Program-made: the position numbers and the translations under genes
Part shown: one piece after another, positions 43,646 to 51,928 of the stretch
Layout: each line of letters starts with the position of its first letter
How positions within the stretch are numbered: the stretch's first letter is position 1
The notes under the pieces: generated by a model
Told to the model about the DNA's origin: nothing
Seen by the model: only the letters and a program-made list of their open reading frames with translations
Databases searched by the model: none
Assembly (NCBI RefSeq): GCF_003268655.1
Contig: NZ_CP029642.1
Location: forward strand, 558,001 to 622,000
DNA from: Arthrobacter dokdonellae
Lineage (GTDB): Bacteria > Actinomycetota > Actinomycetes > Actinomycetales > Micrococcaceae
Length of the DNA: 64,000 bases
Direction of reading: 5' to 3'

Positions 43646-44806
43646 ATGCTTCGCTCACTGTATTCAGGCATTTCCGGCCTCCGCGCCCACCAGACCATGC
43701 TCGACGTCACCGGCAACAACATCGCCAACGTCAACACGGCCGGCTACAAGGGCTCCAGCGTGCAATTCCAGGACACCCTGTCCCAGGTGGCACGCTCCGG
43801 CTCCGCGGCCCAGGCGGCCACCGGCGGCACCAACGCGGCCCAGGTCGGCCTCGGCGTGCAGGTCGCCGCCATCTCCACGAACTTCTCCCAGGGTTCGGCC
43901 CAGGCCACCGGCCGTTCCACGGACATGATGATCTCGGGCGACGGCTTCTTCGTCACCAGCAAGGGCGGCCAGCAGTCCTACGCCCGGGCCGGGGCCTTCG
44001 ACTTTGACTCCCGCGGCCGGCTCGTCTCCCCGGACGGGTCCCTGCTGCAGGGCTGGTCCGCCCCGGGCGGCAAGGTCAACTCCAGCGGCGCGCTCGGCGA
44101 CATCCGCATCTCCAAGGACATGGTGGCACCCCCGGCCGCCACCAAGTCGGTGGTTTTGGGCGGCAACCTGCCCAGCGACGCGGCGGTGGGCGCCACGGTG
44201 GTCCGCGACGTCCAGTCGTTTGACGCCCGTGGCGCGGCCGGCAACCTCGCGTTGACGTTCACGATGACGGCGGGCGGGTGGCAGGCCAGTGCGGACGGCG
44301 GCGCGGCGCAGCCTCTGACGTTCACCAACGGAGCGCTCCCGGCCGGCACCACGCTGACCAGCGGCGGAATCACCGTTGACCTGGGTGCCCTGACCAGCAA
44401 CGCCGGATCCAGCACCCTCGCCGTGACCAGCCATGACGGCAACGCGGCCGGCACGCTGGAATCCTTCAGCATGGGCACCGACGGCACCCTGACCGGGACG
44501 TTCACCAACGGCGAGAACATGGTGATCGGCCAGGTGGCGCTGGCGAACTTCACCAACCCCGGCGGCCTGGAAAAGCTCGGCTCGTCCAGCTACCGGGCCA
44601 CCGCCTCCTCGGGCGGTGCAACGATCGGCACGGCCGGGCAGGGCGGCCTCGGCGAACTCACCAGCGGCTACGTGGAAATGTCCAACGTCGACCTGTCCCA
44701 GGAATTCACCAACCTGATCGTGGCCCAGCGCGGTTTCCAGGCCAACGCGCGCATCATCACCACCTCGGACGAGGTCCTGCAGGAGCTGACACAGCTCAAG
44801 CGGTAG
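43646..44806 (+). CDS. flgE: Flagellar hook protein FlgE
   Basis: 386 residues. N-terminal MLRSLYSGISGLRAHQTMLD and VTGNNIANVNTAGYKGSSVQ; C-terminal SGYVEMSNVDLSQEFTNLIV, AQRGFQANARIITTSDEVLQ. Hook subunit. It is the only hook/distal-rod type gene in the cluster; no flgF or flgG is seen. AGAAAGG precedes the ATG. Confidence 0.94.
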   Translation: MLRSLYSGISGLRAHQTMLDVTGNNIANVNTAGYKGSSVQFQDTLSQVARSGSAAQAATGGTNAAQVGLGVQVAAISTNFSQGSAQATGRSTDMMISGDGFFVTSKGGQQSYARAGAFDFDSRGRLVSPDGSLLQGWSAPGGKVNSSGALGDIRISKDMVAPPAATKSVVLGGNLPSDAAVGATVVRDVQSFDARGAAGNLALTFTMTAGGWQASADGGAAQPLTFTNGALPAGTTLTSGGITVDLGALTSNAGSSTLAVTSHDGNAAGTLESFSMGTDGTLTGTFTNGENMVIGQVALANFTNPGGLEKLGSSSYRATASSGGATIGTAGQGGLGELTSGYVEMSNVDLSQEFTNLIVAQRGFQANARIITTSDEVLQELTQLKR

Positions 44807-44829
44807 CCGCGCCGCGGCCGTCCCGCTCC

Positions 44830-44856
44830 TAACGAATGGGGCGGGACGGCCGACAG
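44830..44856 (+). promoter_or_regulatory. Sigma-28-like promoter of flbD-motA-motB
   Basis: TAAC (44830-44833), 15 bases, GCCGACAG (44849-44856), in the 100-base gap between flgE and flbD. Predicted start near 44863. Confidence 0.65.
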
Positions 44857-44906
44857 TGGGCGGTGTACGTGGTTGACACCATGAAAGCCGTGAAAAGGAT
44901 GCGCCC

Positions 44907-45188
44907 ATGATAACTGTGACCCGCCTTGACGGCCGGCACTTCGCGGTGAATCCGGACCTCATCGCCCGCATCTTTGAATCCCCCGACACCATCCTGGTCA
45001 TGGCCGACGGCGCGCGGTTCATCGTCACCGAGTCCATGGCGGCGGTCATCGACAAGATCGCCGCCTTTCGTGCGCAGGTCATTGCCACCGCCTACAGCGA
45101 GGCCCCGGCGCCGGCCAAGCGGACGTCGCACCTGAGCGTCATCCACCCGGCGGACCCGTCCGACGGCACCAGCACGGGCGGGCAGTAG
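44907..45188 (+). CDS. flbD: FlbD/SwrD-family flagellar protein
   Basis: 93 residues. MITVTRLDGRHFAVNPDLIA and ARFIVTESMAAVIDKIAAFR match the FlbD/SwrD family, which in Bacillus raises motor torque and swarming. The C-terminal 25 residues are variable. AAGGAT lies upstream of the ATG. Leads straight into motA. Confidence 0.9.
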   Translation: MITVTRLDGRHFAVNPDLIARIFESPDTILVMADGARFIVTESMAAVIDKIAAFRAQVIATAYSEAPAPAKRTSHLSVIHPADPSDGTSTGGQ

Positions 45189-45191
45189 GCC

Positions 45192-46001
45192 ATGGATCCG
45201 GCAACCCTCATAGGCATACTGGTCGCCTTTGGCGCCCTCGTGGCCATGCTCACCATGGAAGGGTCGACGGTGGGCAGCATCATCCTGCTGCCGCCGATGC
45301 TGCTGGTCTTTGTCGGGACCATCTCCGTGGGCCTGGCCGGTTCCACCACGAAGGACTTCCTGCACGCCTTCAAGTCCCTGCCCAAGGCCTTCACGGCCAA
45401 GCCGGCCCCCCCGATTGAGAGCATCGACACGGTGGTTGCCCTCGCCGAGAAGGCCCGACGCAAGGGCCTGCTCGCGCTGGAGGAAGACGCCGCCAAGACA
45501 GAAGACGCCTTTCTTCGCGACGCCCTGCAAAACATTGCGGACGGCACTGACGGCGACGAGCTGCGCGAAATGCTGGACGACGCCATCGACACGAAGATGA
45601 AAACCGACAGCATCGCCTCCCGGTTCTTCCAACAGCTGGGCGGCTACGCCCCGACCGTGGGCATTGTCGGCACCGTGGTCTCACTCACCCACGTGCTGGA
45701 AAACCTCTCCACGCCCAGCACGCTGGGCCCGATGATCGCCAGCGCCTTCGTCGCCACGCTGTGGGGACTCCTGTCCGCCAACTTCATGTGGCTGCCCATC
45801 GCAGGCCGCCTGGCCCGGCTTTCCGAGCTTGAGGTGGACCGGATGACGCTCCTGATGGAGGGCGTCCTCGCCGTCCAGGCGGGCTCCCAGCCCATCCTCC
45901 TGCGCGAACGGCTCACCGCGCTCGTCCCGGAACACCGCCGGGGGCCGGCCAAGGCCGACGCCAAGTCCGGGAACGACGACCAGCTGAAGTCGGCGGCGTG
46001 A
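45192..46001 (+). CDS. motA: Flagellar motor stator protein MotA
   Basis: 269 residues with four membrane helices (two N-terminal, two around 150-210: GGYAPTVGIVGTVVSLTHVL, FVATLWGLLSANFMWLPIAG). The cytoplasmic loop between helices 2 and 3 carries the torque region (ALAEKARRKGLLALEEDAAK). It forms the ion channel with MotB. Confidence 0.94.
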   Translation: MDPATLIGILVAFGALVAMLTMEGSTVGSIILLPPMLLVFVGTISVGLAGSTTKDFLHAFKSLPKAFTAKPAPPIESIDTVVALAEKARRKGLLALEEDAAKTEDAFLRDALQNIADGTDGDELREMLDDAIDTKMKTDSIASRFFQQLGGYAPTVGIVGTVVSLTHVLENLSTPSTLGPMIASAFVATLWGLLSANFMWLPIAGRLARLSELEVDRMTLLMEGVLAVQAGSQPILLRERLTALVPEHRRGPAKADAKSGNDDQLKSAA

Positions 46002-46810
46002 AAGCGGGCCGGGGCGGCCGCGGCCCGCGCCGGCGGGGCTCCCCCGAACACCACCCGGACGAACGCTGGATGGCCTCCTACATGGACATGGTGACGGTGC
46101 TGATGTGCCTGTTCATCGTCCTCTACGCCATGTCCTCGGTGGACAACGCAAAGTTCAGCCAGCTGAAGGACTCCCTGGCGACAGGGTTCGGGCAGGTCAA
46201 CGTCGGCAAGATCGACACGGCCACCGGGGTGATTGTGGCGCCGAAGGATGTCGGCAAGGAAGGCTCGTTCACCAACGACAAGATGGCGCAGGCACTTGCC
46301 GAGGTGGCCAAGCTGACCGCCCTCCGCGATGAAATGCACTCCCGCCTGGCCAAGGCCGGGCTGGCCGCCAACGTCGAATTCTCCGTCGACGAGCGCGGGC
46401 TGACCGTCAAGCTGGTCGGCTCCCAGACCTTCTTCCTGCCCGACAGCCCCGCCCTGTCGGTGCGGGCCGACAGGGTCCTGACCGCGATTGCGCCGGTGCT
46501 GGAAAAGGCCAAGCTGGAAATTTCCGTGGAGGGTCACGCGGCCAACGCCGTCACCGGCTATCCCTCCGTCTGGGAGCTGTCCTCCGAACGCGCCGTCAGG
46601 GTGCTGCGCTTCCTCGTCGAGCACAGCCGCATCCCCGGATCCACCATCGGCGCCGTCGGATACGGCGCATCGCGCCAGGTCAACGACGACTCCACCGAGG
46701 CCCTGCGGGAACTGAACCGGAGGGTGGACATCGTGGTCCTCTCCAACCAGACGGAGGACGTGCGGGCCCTGATCCCGAAGGCGTTGAAAGTCAAGGTGAA
46801 CCAGCCCTAA
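45998..46810 (+). CDS. motB: Flagellar motor stator protein MotB
   Basis: 270 residues. The single N-terminal helix holds the ion-binding aspartate in RWMASYMDMVTVLMCLFIVL (near 27). The C-terminal OmpA-like peptidoglycan-binding domain has EGHAANAVTGYPSVWELSSE, RAVRVLRFL and ELNRRVDIVV. GTG start overlaps motA. Its TAA stop forms part of the -35 element of the fliM promoter. Confidence 0.94.
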   Translation: MKAGRGGRGPRRRGSPEHHPDERWMASYMDMVTVLMCLFIVLYAMSSVDNAKFSQLKDSLATGFGQVNVGKIDTATGVIVAPKDVGKEGSFTNDKMAQALAEVAKLTALRDEMHSRLAKAGLAANVEFSVDERGLTVKLVGSQTFFLPDSPALSVRADRVLTAIAPVLEKAKLEISVEGHAANAVTGYPSVWELSSERAVRVLRFLVEHSRIPGSTIGAVGYGASRQVNDDSTEALRELNRRVDIVVLSNQTEDVRALIPKALKVKVNQP

Positions 46811-46834
46811 CGGGAAGCCGCCCGCTGCCGATAG
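46808..46834 (+). promoter_or_regulatory. Sigma-28-like promoter of the fliM operon
   Basis: TAAC (46808-46811), 15 bases, GCCGATAG (46827-46834). The expected start near 46841-46843 coincides with an in-frame GTG at 46843, so the transcript may be leaderless. Confidence 0.7.
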
Positions 46835-47751
46835 TGCCAGACGTGCCAGTACTTTCACTCAACCCAGCCCTGCCCGGCAGCGAGCTGGCGCGTGCCGTTG
46901 AGGTGTACGACTTTGGCCGGCCCACCACCCTGGCGAGGGAACATAGCCGCGTCCTCGAGCTGGCCTTTGAAACGTACGCCAGGCAGTGGGGGACGCTGCT
47001 GACCTCCACGATCCGCGCCGCATCGACGGTGGTGTCCGAAAACATCAGCATGGTCACGTACGACGAATACGCCGCCTCCCTGCCGACCACGACCGCCGTG
47101 GTGATCTGCGCCATCGAGGGACAGGACGCCAAGGGGGTCATCCAGTACCCCACGGACGCGGTCTTCCACTGGATCACGCGCATGCTGGGCGGCAGCCTGA
47201 CCGCCGCCGTGCCCAACCGCAAGTTCACGCATATTGAGCAGGCGCTGGTGCAGCAGTTTATGCAGGACGCGTTCGAAGACCTTGCCTATTCCTTCGGCTC
47301 GCTGCTGTCCGCCCCGCCCACTGTGCATGACATCCTCTTCAACTCACAATTCGCCCAGGCCGCGGCCACCGACACGCTGATGATCGTCGCCAAGCTCGGC
47401 GTCACCGTCGGTGACACCTCCTGGGACACCACCGTCGCGCTCCCGGCCGACCCGCTGCTGGACCAGCTGGGCACCAGCAATCCCATGAGCGACCCGGCCG
47501 ACGCACCCGGGCAGCTGCGAGGCCACCTGGCCGGAACCCCGGTCGACGTGGAAATGGCCCTCGCGCCGGTCGCCATCCGGCCCGGCGCCATACTCAACCT
47601 GGCCGTGGGCGATGTTTTGCCGCTCCGGCATCCCACCGGCAGGCCCTTTGACCTGACCGTGGCAGGCAGGCCCGTGGCGCGCGCCGTCGGCGTAACGCAT
47701 GGCACCCGGCAGGCCGGGCAAGTAGTTTCAATCGAGGAGAGTGCCCCGTGA
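46834..47751 (+). CDS. fliM: Flagellar motor switch protein FliM
   Basis: 305 residues from GTG 46834, or 302 from GTG 46843. FliM core: FGRPTTLAREHSRVLELAFE, TYARQWGTLLTSTIRAAS, and the C-terminal SpoA domain (LAGTPVDVEMALAPVAIRPG, LNLAVGDVLPLRHPTGRPFD). The short N-terminus lacks an obvious LSQxEIDALL CheY-P-binding motif, which fits the absence of che genes here. If the promoter at 46808-46834 is used, only GTG 46843 would be on the transcript. Confidence 0.92.
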   Translation: MPDVPVLSLNPALPGSELARAVEVYDFGRPTTLAREHSRVLELAFETYARQWGTLLTSTIRAASTVVSENISMVTYDEYAASLPTTTAVVICAIEGQDAKGVIQYPTDAVFHWITRMLGGSLTAAVPNRKFTHIEQALVQQFMQDAFEDLAYSFGSLLSAPPTVHDILFNSQFAQAAATDTLMIVAKLGVTVGDTSWDTTVALPADPLLDQLGTSNPMSDPADAPGQLRGHLAGTPVDVEMALAPVAIRPGAILNLAVGDVLPLRHPTGRPFDLTVAGRPVARAVGVTHGTRQAGQVVSIEESAP

Positions 47752-48458
47752 CATCCGCCCCAACACTTCACACCGGAGCCGTGGAGGCCCTGGCGCGCCT
47801 GCTGCCCGCCTCCGGCCCCCTGGAGCCGGTGCTCTGGCCGGTCGCCAACGGGGAAATTCCAGCCACGGGCATGACGACGCTGACCGTCGACTACCTGGGA
47901 GCGGTCTCGGCGGAACTGGCCCTTTCCCTGCCGACGGCCACCGAGGCCGCCATCAGGCAGTCCGGGGGTTCGGCCTCCGTCTCCGCCGCGGACGTGCTGC
48001 GGCCGGCGCTGGAAGCCGCCGCCGAAACCCTCGGTTCCGGCGTGCTCGGTGACGTGGCCCAGGACGACTCCACGGCGCTCTTCACCGACCCGCAGTCCTC
48101 CGTCTTCCGGATCTCCGAGCCGGGCCGGACCGAGCCCTTTGCCTGGTTCGCGATCCGGGTCGACCAGGCGGCAAACCGCCCGTCGACCGGTGGGATGGAC
48201 ATCAGCGCCCACAAGATGGGCCGCATCCACGACGTCGAAATGGCCCTGTCCGTGGTGATCGGGCGCACCCGCATGACCGTCGCCAATGTTCTGGGCCTGG
48301 AACCCGGCGACGTGGTGGACCTGGACCGGTCCGCCGGTGCCCCCGCGGACATCCTGCTCAACGGGCGCCTCATTGCGCACGGCGAGGTTGTGGTGGTCGA
48401 CCAGGAATACGCCGTGCGGGTGACAAAGATCCTCGACTCCCCGGAGACGGTCGTCTAA
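47748..48458 (+). CDS. fliN: Flagellar motor switch protein FliN with extended N-terminus (FliY-like)
   Basis: 236 residues, longer than a plain FliN. The C-terminal SpoA domain (about 155-235: RIHDVEMALSVVIGRTRMTV, ANVLGLEPGDVVDLDRSAGA, VVVVDQEYAVRVTKI) is clear. The first 145 residues (TTLTVDYLGAVSAELALSLP, LRPALEAAAETLGSGVLGDV) recall the CheC/CheX-like part of FliY. GTG start overlaps the fliM stop. Confidence 0.9.
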   Translation: MTSAPTLHTGAVEALARLLPASGPLEPVLWPVANGEIPATGMTTLTVDYLGAVSAELALSLPTATEAAIRQSGGSASVSAADVLRPALEAAAETLGSGVLGDVAQDDSTALFTDPQSSVFRISEPGRTEPFAWFAIRVDQAANRPSTGGMDISAHKMGRIHDVEMALSVVIGRTRMTVANVLGLEPGDVVDLDRSAGAPADILLNGRLIAHGEVVVVDQEYAVRVTKILDSPETVV

Positions 48459-48908
48459 GTGGACACGCTCCTGCTGGTCTTGCGGGTGGCGCTGTCCCTG
48501 GCCGTGGTGGTGGTCCTGCTGTGGATGGCCCAAAAGCGATGGTCCAAGGGCAGCCGTGCCGCCGCGGGAGCCGACCTCGCCGTCGTCAGCCGGCGCAGCG
48601 TGGGCCAAAAAGCCTCCGTGGTGGTGGTTGACGCCGACGGCCGCCGGTTCCTGCTGGGCGTGACCGAACACTCCATCAACGTCCTGCACGACGGGCCTGC
48701 CCCGGAACCGGTCCCCGTCGACGAGCCTGCCTTTGACCAGTCGATGCGCGCCGCCGGCATGGGCCGGCAGGGAATGGACGACGCCGGGTCCCGGCCCCTG
48801 CGTGCGCGCCACCACCGCCCCCGCCAGGAGGCGCTCTCCGGCTCGATCCTTTCGCCGAAGACGTGGCAGCAGGCAGGGGCGGCCGTGCGCAAGGCCCTGC
48901 TTCCGTGA
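48459..48908 (+). CDS. fliO: Flagellar biosynthesis protein FliO
   Basis: 149 residues with one N-terminal membrane helix (LLLVLRVALSLAVVVVLLWM) and a small cytoplasmic domain (VVSRRSVGQKASVVVVDADG, RRFLLGVTEHSINVLHDG). It aids FliP assembly in the export gate. GTG start directly after fliN; overlaps fliP by four bases. Confidence 0.87.
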   Translation: MDTLLLVLRVALSLAVVVVLLWMAQKRWSKGSRAAAGADLAVVSRRSVGQKASVVVVDADGRRFLLGVTEHSINVLHDGPAPEPVPVDEPAFDQSMRAAGMGRQGMDDAGSRPLRARHHRPRQEALSGSILSPKTWQQAGAAVRKALLP

Positions 48909-49762
48909 ACACGCACTCCGTCACCCTGCGCCGCTGGGGCAGGGCTGCGGTGATGCTGGGGCTGGTCCTGGCCCTCCTTCTCGCCTTCCAGATGGTCTTT
49001 TCCGCCTCGGCCCACGCCCTGTCGGTCATGGCCCCGGGCGATCCCGTCCCGCCCACGCCACCGACGGATCCCACGGCCCCGGCCGCGCCGGGCGGCGTCA
49101 ACGTCACGGTTAACGGACTCGACGGCCAGCCAAGCTCCGCGATCGTCACCCTGCTCGGGATCACGCTGCTGTCCGTGGCCCCGGCGCTGCTGTTGATGAT
49201 GACGTCCTTCACCAAGATCTTCGTGGTCCTGGCCATGACCCGCAACGCCCTGGGCCTGCAGTCGATCCCGCCCAACCAGGTGGTGGCGGGCCTGGCCCTG
49301 TTCCTGTCGCTGTTCATCATGTCGCCCACGCTGGTGGCCATCAACACGGCCGCCGTCCAGCCCTATCTTGGCGGGCACATGGACATCGGCGCCGCCTTCG
49401 ACGCCGCGTCCGGCCCGCTGCGGCACTTCATGCTGCCGCAGACCCGCGAGGCGGACATTGCCCTCATGACCCGCTCGGCAGGCCGGGAAAACCCGGCCAC
49501 CCCGGACGCGGTGCCCATGCTGACCCTGATCCCGGCGTTCATGATCTCCGAGCTGCGCAGCGCGTTCATCATCGGCTTTGTCATCTTCATCCCGTTCCTG
49601 ATCATCGACATCGTGGTGGCGTCCTCCCTGATGTCGATGGGCATGATGATGCTCCCGCCGGTCATGATCTCCCTGCCCTTCAAGATCCTGCTGTTCATCC
49701 TGGTCGACGGCTGGGGGCTGATCATCACGGCCCTGGTGAAAAGCTACGGGGGCGGCCCGTGA
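48905..49762 (+). CDS. fliP: Flagellar export gate protein FliP
   Basis: 285 residues from GTG 48905. An N-terminal signal peptide (to about ASAHA, residue 39) is followed by the conserved core: LLLMMTSFTKIFVVLAMTRN, ALGLQSIPPNQVVAGLALFL, LIPAFMISELRSAFIIGFVI, FIPFLIIDIVVASSLMSMGM. Core of the type III export gate with FliQ and FliR. Confidence 0.95.
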   Translation: MNTHSVTLRRWGRAAVMLGLVLALLLAFQMVFSASAHALSVMAPGDPVPPTPPTDPTAPAAPGGVNVTVNGLDGQPSSAIVTLLGITLLSVAPALLLMMTSFTKIFVVLAMTRNALGLQSIPPNQVVAGLALFLSLFIMSPTLVAINTAAVQPYLGGHMDIGAAFDAASGPLRHFMLPQTREADIALMTRSAGRENPATPDAVPMLTLIPAFMISELRSAFIIGFVIFIPFLIIDIVVASSLMSMGMMMLPPVMISLPFKILLFILVDGWGLIITALVKSYGGGP

Positions 49763-50031
49763 ACACCGCCGAAGTCCTCAACATTGCCGTCCAGGCGCTC
49801 TGGGTGGCCGCCAAGCTGTGCGCCCCGATCCTGCTGACCGCCCTGGTGGTGGGCTTCGCCATCTCCCTGCTCCAGTCCATCACCCAGGTCCAGGAGGCAA
49901 CCCTGTCCTTCGTGCCCAAGGCGGTGGGCGTGGCGCTGGCCCTGCTGATCACCGGGCACTGGATGATCACGGAGATCGTCTCGTTCACGCACGATCTTTT
50001 CGACAAGATCCCCTTGTTGCTGAGGGGCTGA
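49759..50031 (+). CDS. fliQ: Flagellar export gate protein FliQ
   Basis: 90 residues, two helices: LCAPILLTALVVGFAISLLQ and SITQVQEATLSFVPKAVGVA, typical FliQ. GTG start overlaps the fliP stop. Confidence 0.94.
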   Translation: MNTAEVLNIAVQALWVAAKLCAPILLTALVVGFAISLLQSITQVQEATLSFVPKAVGVALALLITGHWMITEIVSFTHDLFDKIPLLLRG

Positions 50032-50034
50032 ACC

Positions 50035-50802
50035 GTGAACATTCCCATCGACCCCGCCTGGCTGGAGACCTGCCTGCTCGCCACCGTGCGCATCACGGCC
50101 TTCATCGTCATTGCCCCGCCGTTTTCCTACAACGCGATCCCGCTGCGCGTCAAGGGCATGCTGGCCCTGGGCCTGGCCGTCGCCATGGCCGCACGGCTTC
50201 CCGCCCCGGCGGCCGTCAGCGACGCCGGCCCGTTCATCCTCGCCCTGCTGATGGAGGTGGCGACGGGGGCGCTGTTGGGCTTCCTGGTGTACCTGGTGTT
50301 TGCGGCCATCCAGACGGCGGGCGCCATGGTTGACACGTTTGGCGGCTTTGCCATGGCCCAGGCCTTCGACCCGCAGTCCATGATCAACGGCGCCCAGTTC
50401 ACCCGGCTGTTCCAGCTCACGGCCCTGGCGCTGCTTTTTGCCTCCGACGGCTACCAGCTGATCATCGGCGGACTGGCCCGCTCCTTCGAGGCGGTTCCCG
50501 TCGGCGCCGCGTTCAACCTGGCGCACCCGGCCCAGCTCATTGCCACCGCCACCACCGGAATGTTCCTGGCCGCCGTGCAGATCGCCGGCCCGCTGCTGGT
50601 GGTCCTGTTTCTGGCCGACGCCGGACTGGGCCTGCTGACCCGCGTGGCACCGGCACTGAACGCCTTTGCCATGGGCTTCCCGCTGAAGATCATGCTCACC
50701 CTGTCCCTGGGCGGGCTCCTGATCATGGGGCTGGGCCACGTGGTCCCGACCATGGTCAACACGGTCCTGGGCTACCTTGCACGGGCAGGTGGCCGTGGCT
50801 GA
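50035..50802 (+). CDS. fliR: Flagellar export gate protein FliR
   Basis: 255 residues with about six helices. Core motifs RITAFIVIAPPFSYNAIPLR, FGGFAMAQAFDPQSMINGAQ and APALNAFAMGFPLKIMLTLS are diagnostic. GTG start three bases after fliQ. Overlaps the likely flhB start by eight bases. Confidence 0.94.
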   Translation: MNIPIDPAWLETCLLATVRITAFIVIAPPFSYNAIPLRVKGMLALGLAVAMAARLPAPAAVSDAGPFILALLMEVATGALLGFLVYLVFAAIQTAGAMVDTFGGFAMAQAFDPQSMINGAQFTRLFQLTALALLFASDGYQLIIGGLARSFEAVPVGAAFNLAHPAQLIATATTGMFLAAVQIAGPLLVVLFLADAGLGLLTRVAPALNAFAMGFPLKIMLTLSLGGLLIMGLGHVVPTMVNTVLGYLARAGGRG

Positions 50803-51928
50803 GACGGGGGAGAGGACCGAAAAAGCCACCGAACGGCGGATGAAGGAGGTCCGGGAAAAGGGCCAGTTGTCCCGCTCCCAGGACCTGACCGCCTGGGTGG
50901 GGGTTGGGGCCGCCGTCATCATGCTTCCCGGCGTGATCGCACGCAGCTCCAACGCGCTGGCGGACCAGATGTTCACGGCCGCCTCGATGGCCGCGCACCC
51001 CGATCCGCTGGTGGCGCTGCGCGCCCTGGAGACGGGGGTGGGGACGGTGGCCGGCATCCTGGGCCCCATGCTGTTCGCGGTGGTGGCCGCGGTGCTGGCG
51101 GCGGCCGCCGTCCAGGGCGGCATCCGGTTCAAGAAGTTCAAGCCCAAGTTTGAGCAGTTTGACCTGCTCAAGGGGCTCAAGAACGTGGTGGGCACGCAGG
51201 CGCTGTGGAACGGGGCGAAGGCGCTGCTGAAGACCGCCGTGGTGGGGCTGGTCCTCTACACGGTGGTCCAGGGGATGGTCCCGGTCCTGCTGCAGGCGGG
51301 CGGGCTGCAGATCACCGAGCTGCTCGGCGCGGCCGGCGGCGGCGTCGTCCAGCTGGTGCAGTACGCCGTGGCGGCGGGGATGCTGCTGGCCCTGGCCGAC
51401 GTCTTTGTCATCTCCCGCCGCAACCGCAAGAAGACGCGCATGACCAAGAAGGAAGTCAAGGACGAGAACAAGTCCAGCGACGGCGACCCCATGATCAAGT
51501 CGGCCCGCCGCCAGCGCCAGCTGGCCATGGCGCGCAACCGCATGATGAGCGCGGTGGGGACGGCCGACGTCGTCCTCGTCAACCCCGTGCATGTGGCGGT
51601 GGCCCTGCGGTACGAACCGGGCAAGTCCGCCCCCCGTGTGGTGGCCAAGGGCGCGGACCGGGTGGCGGCCCGGATCCGGGCCGAGGCCGAGGCCAAGAAG
51701 GTGCCCCTGGTCAAGGACATCCCCCTGGCCCGCGCCCTGCACGGCTCCTGTGAGCTTGGCGCGGAGATCCCGGTGGAACTGTACAACCAGGTGGCGGCCG
51801 TCCTGGCGTTTGTCATGGCCTTGAAAAAGCGCGGCTCGGCGGCCGGGATGCACCAGCTCCACCCGGCCGGCTCCGCCATCCCGCCGAAGCCGAACAGCAC
51901 CAACCTAAGCAAAGGAATGCCCGCGTGA
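50795..51928 (+). CDS. flhB: Flagellar export switch protein FlhB
   Basis: 377 residues from GTG 50795 (AGG five bases upstream; TTG 50777 and GTG 50789 are also in frame). N-terminal GERTEKATERRMKEVREKGQ, four helices, then the cytoplasmic domain (KKTRMTKKEVKDENKSSDGD). The autocleavage site, usually NPTH, reads NPVH (near 263) in VLVNPVHVAVALRYEPG. Self-cleavage there switches export from hook to filament proteins. Confidence 0.93.
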   Translation: MAETGERTEKATERRMKEVREKGQLSRSQDLTAWVGVGAAVIMLPGVIARSSNALADQMFTAASMAAHPDPLVALRALETGVGTVAGILGPMLFAVVAAVLAAAAVQGGIRFKKFKPKFEQFDLLKGLKNVVGTQALWNGAKALLKTAVVGLVLYTVVQGMVPVLLQAGGLQITELLGAAGGGVVQLVQYAVAAGMLLALADVFVISRRNRKKTRMTKKEVKDENKSSDGDPMIKSARRQRQLAMARNRMMSAVGTADVVLVNPVHVAVALRYEPGKSAPRVVAKGADRVAARIRAEAEAKKVPLVKDIPLARALHGSCELGAEIPVELYNQVAAVLAFVMALKKRGSAAGMHQLHPAGSAIPPKPNSTNLSKGMPA

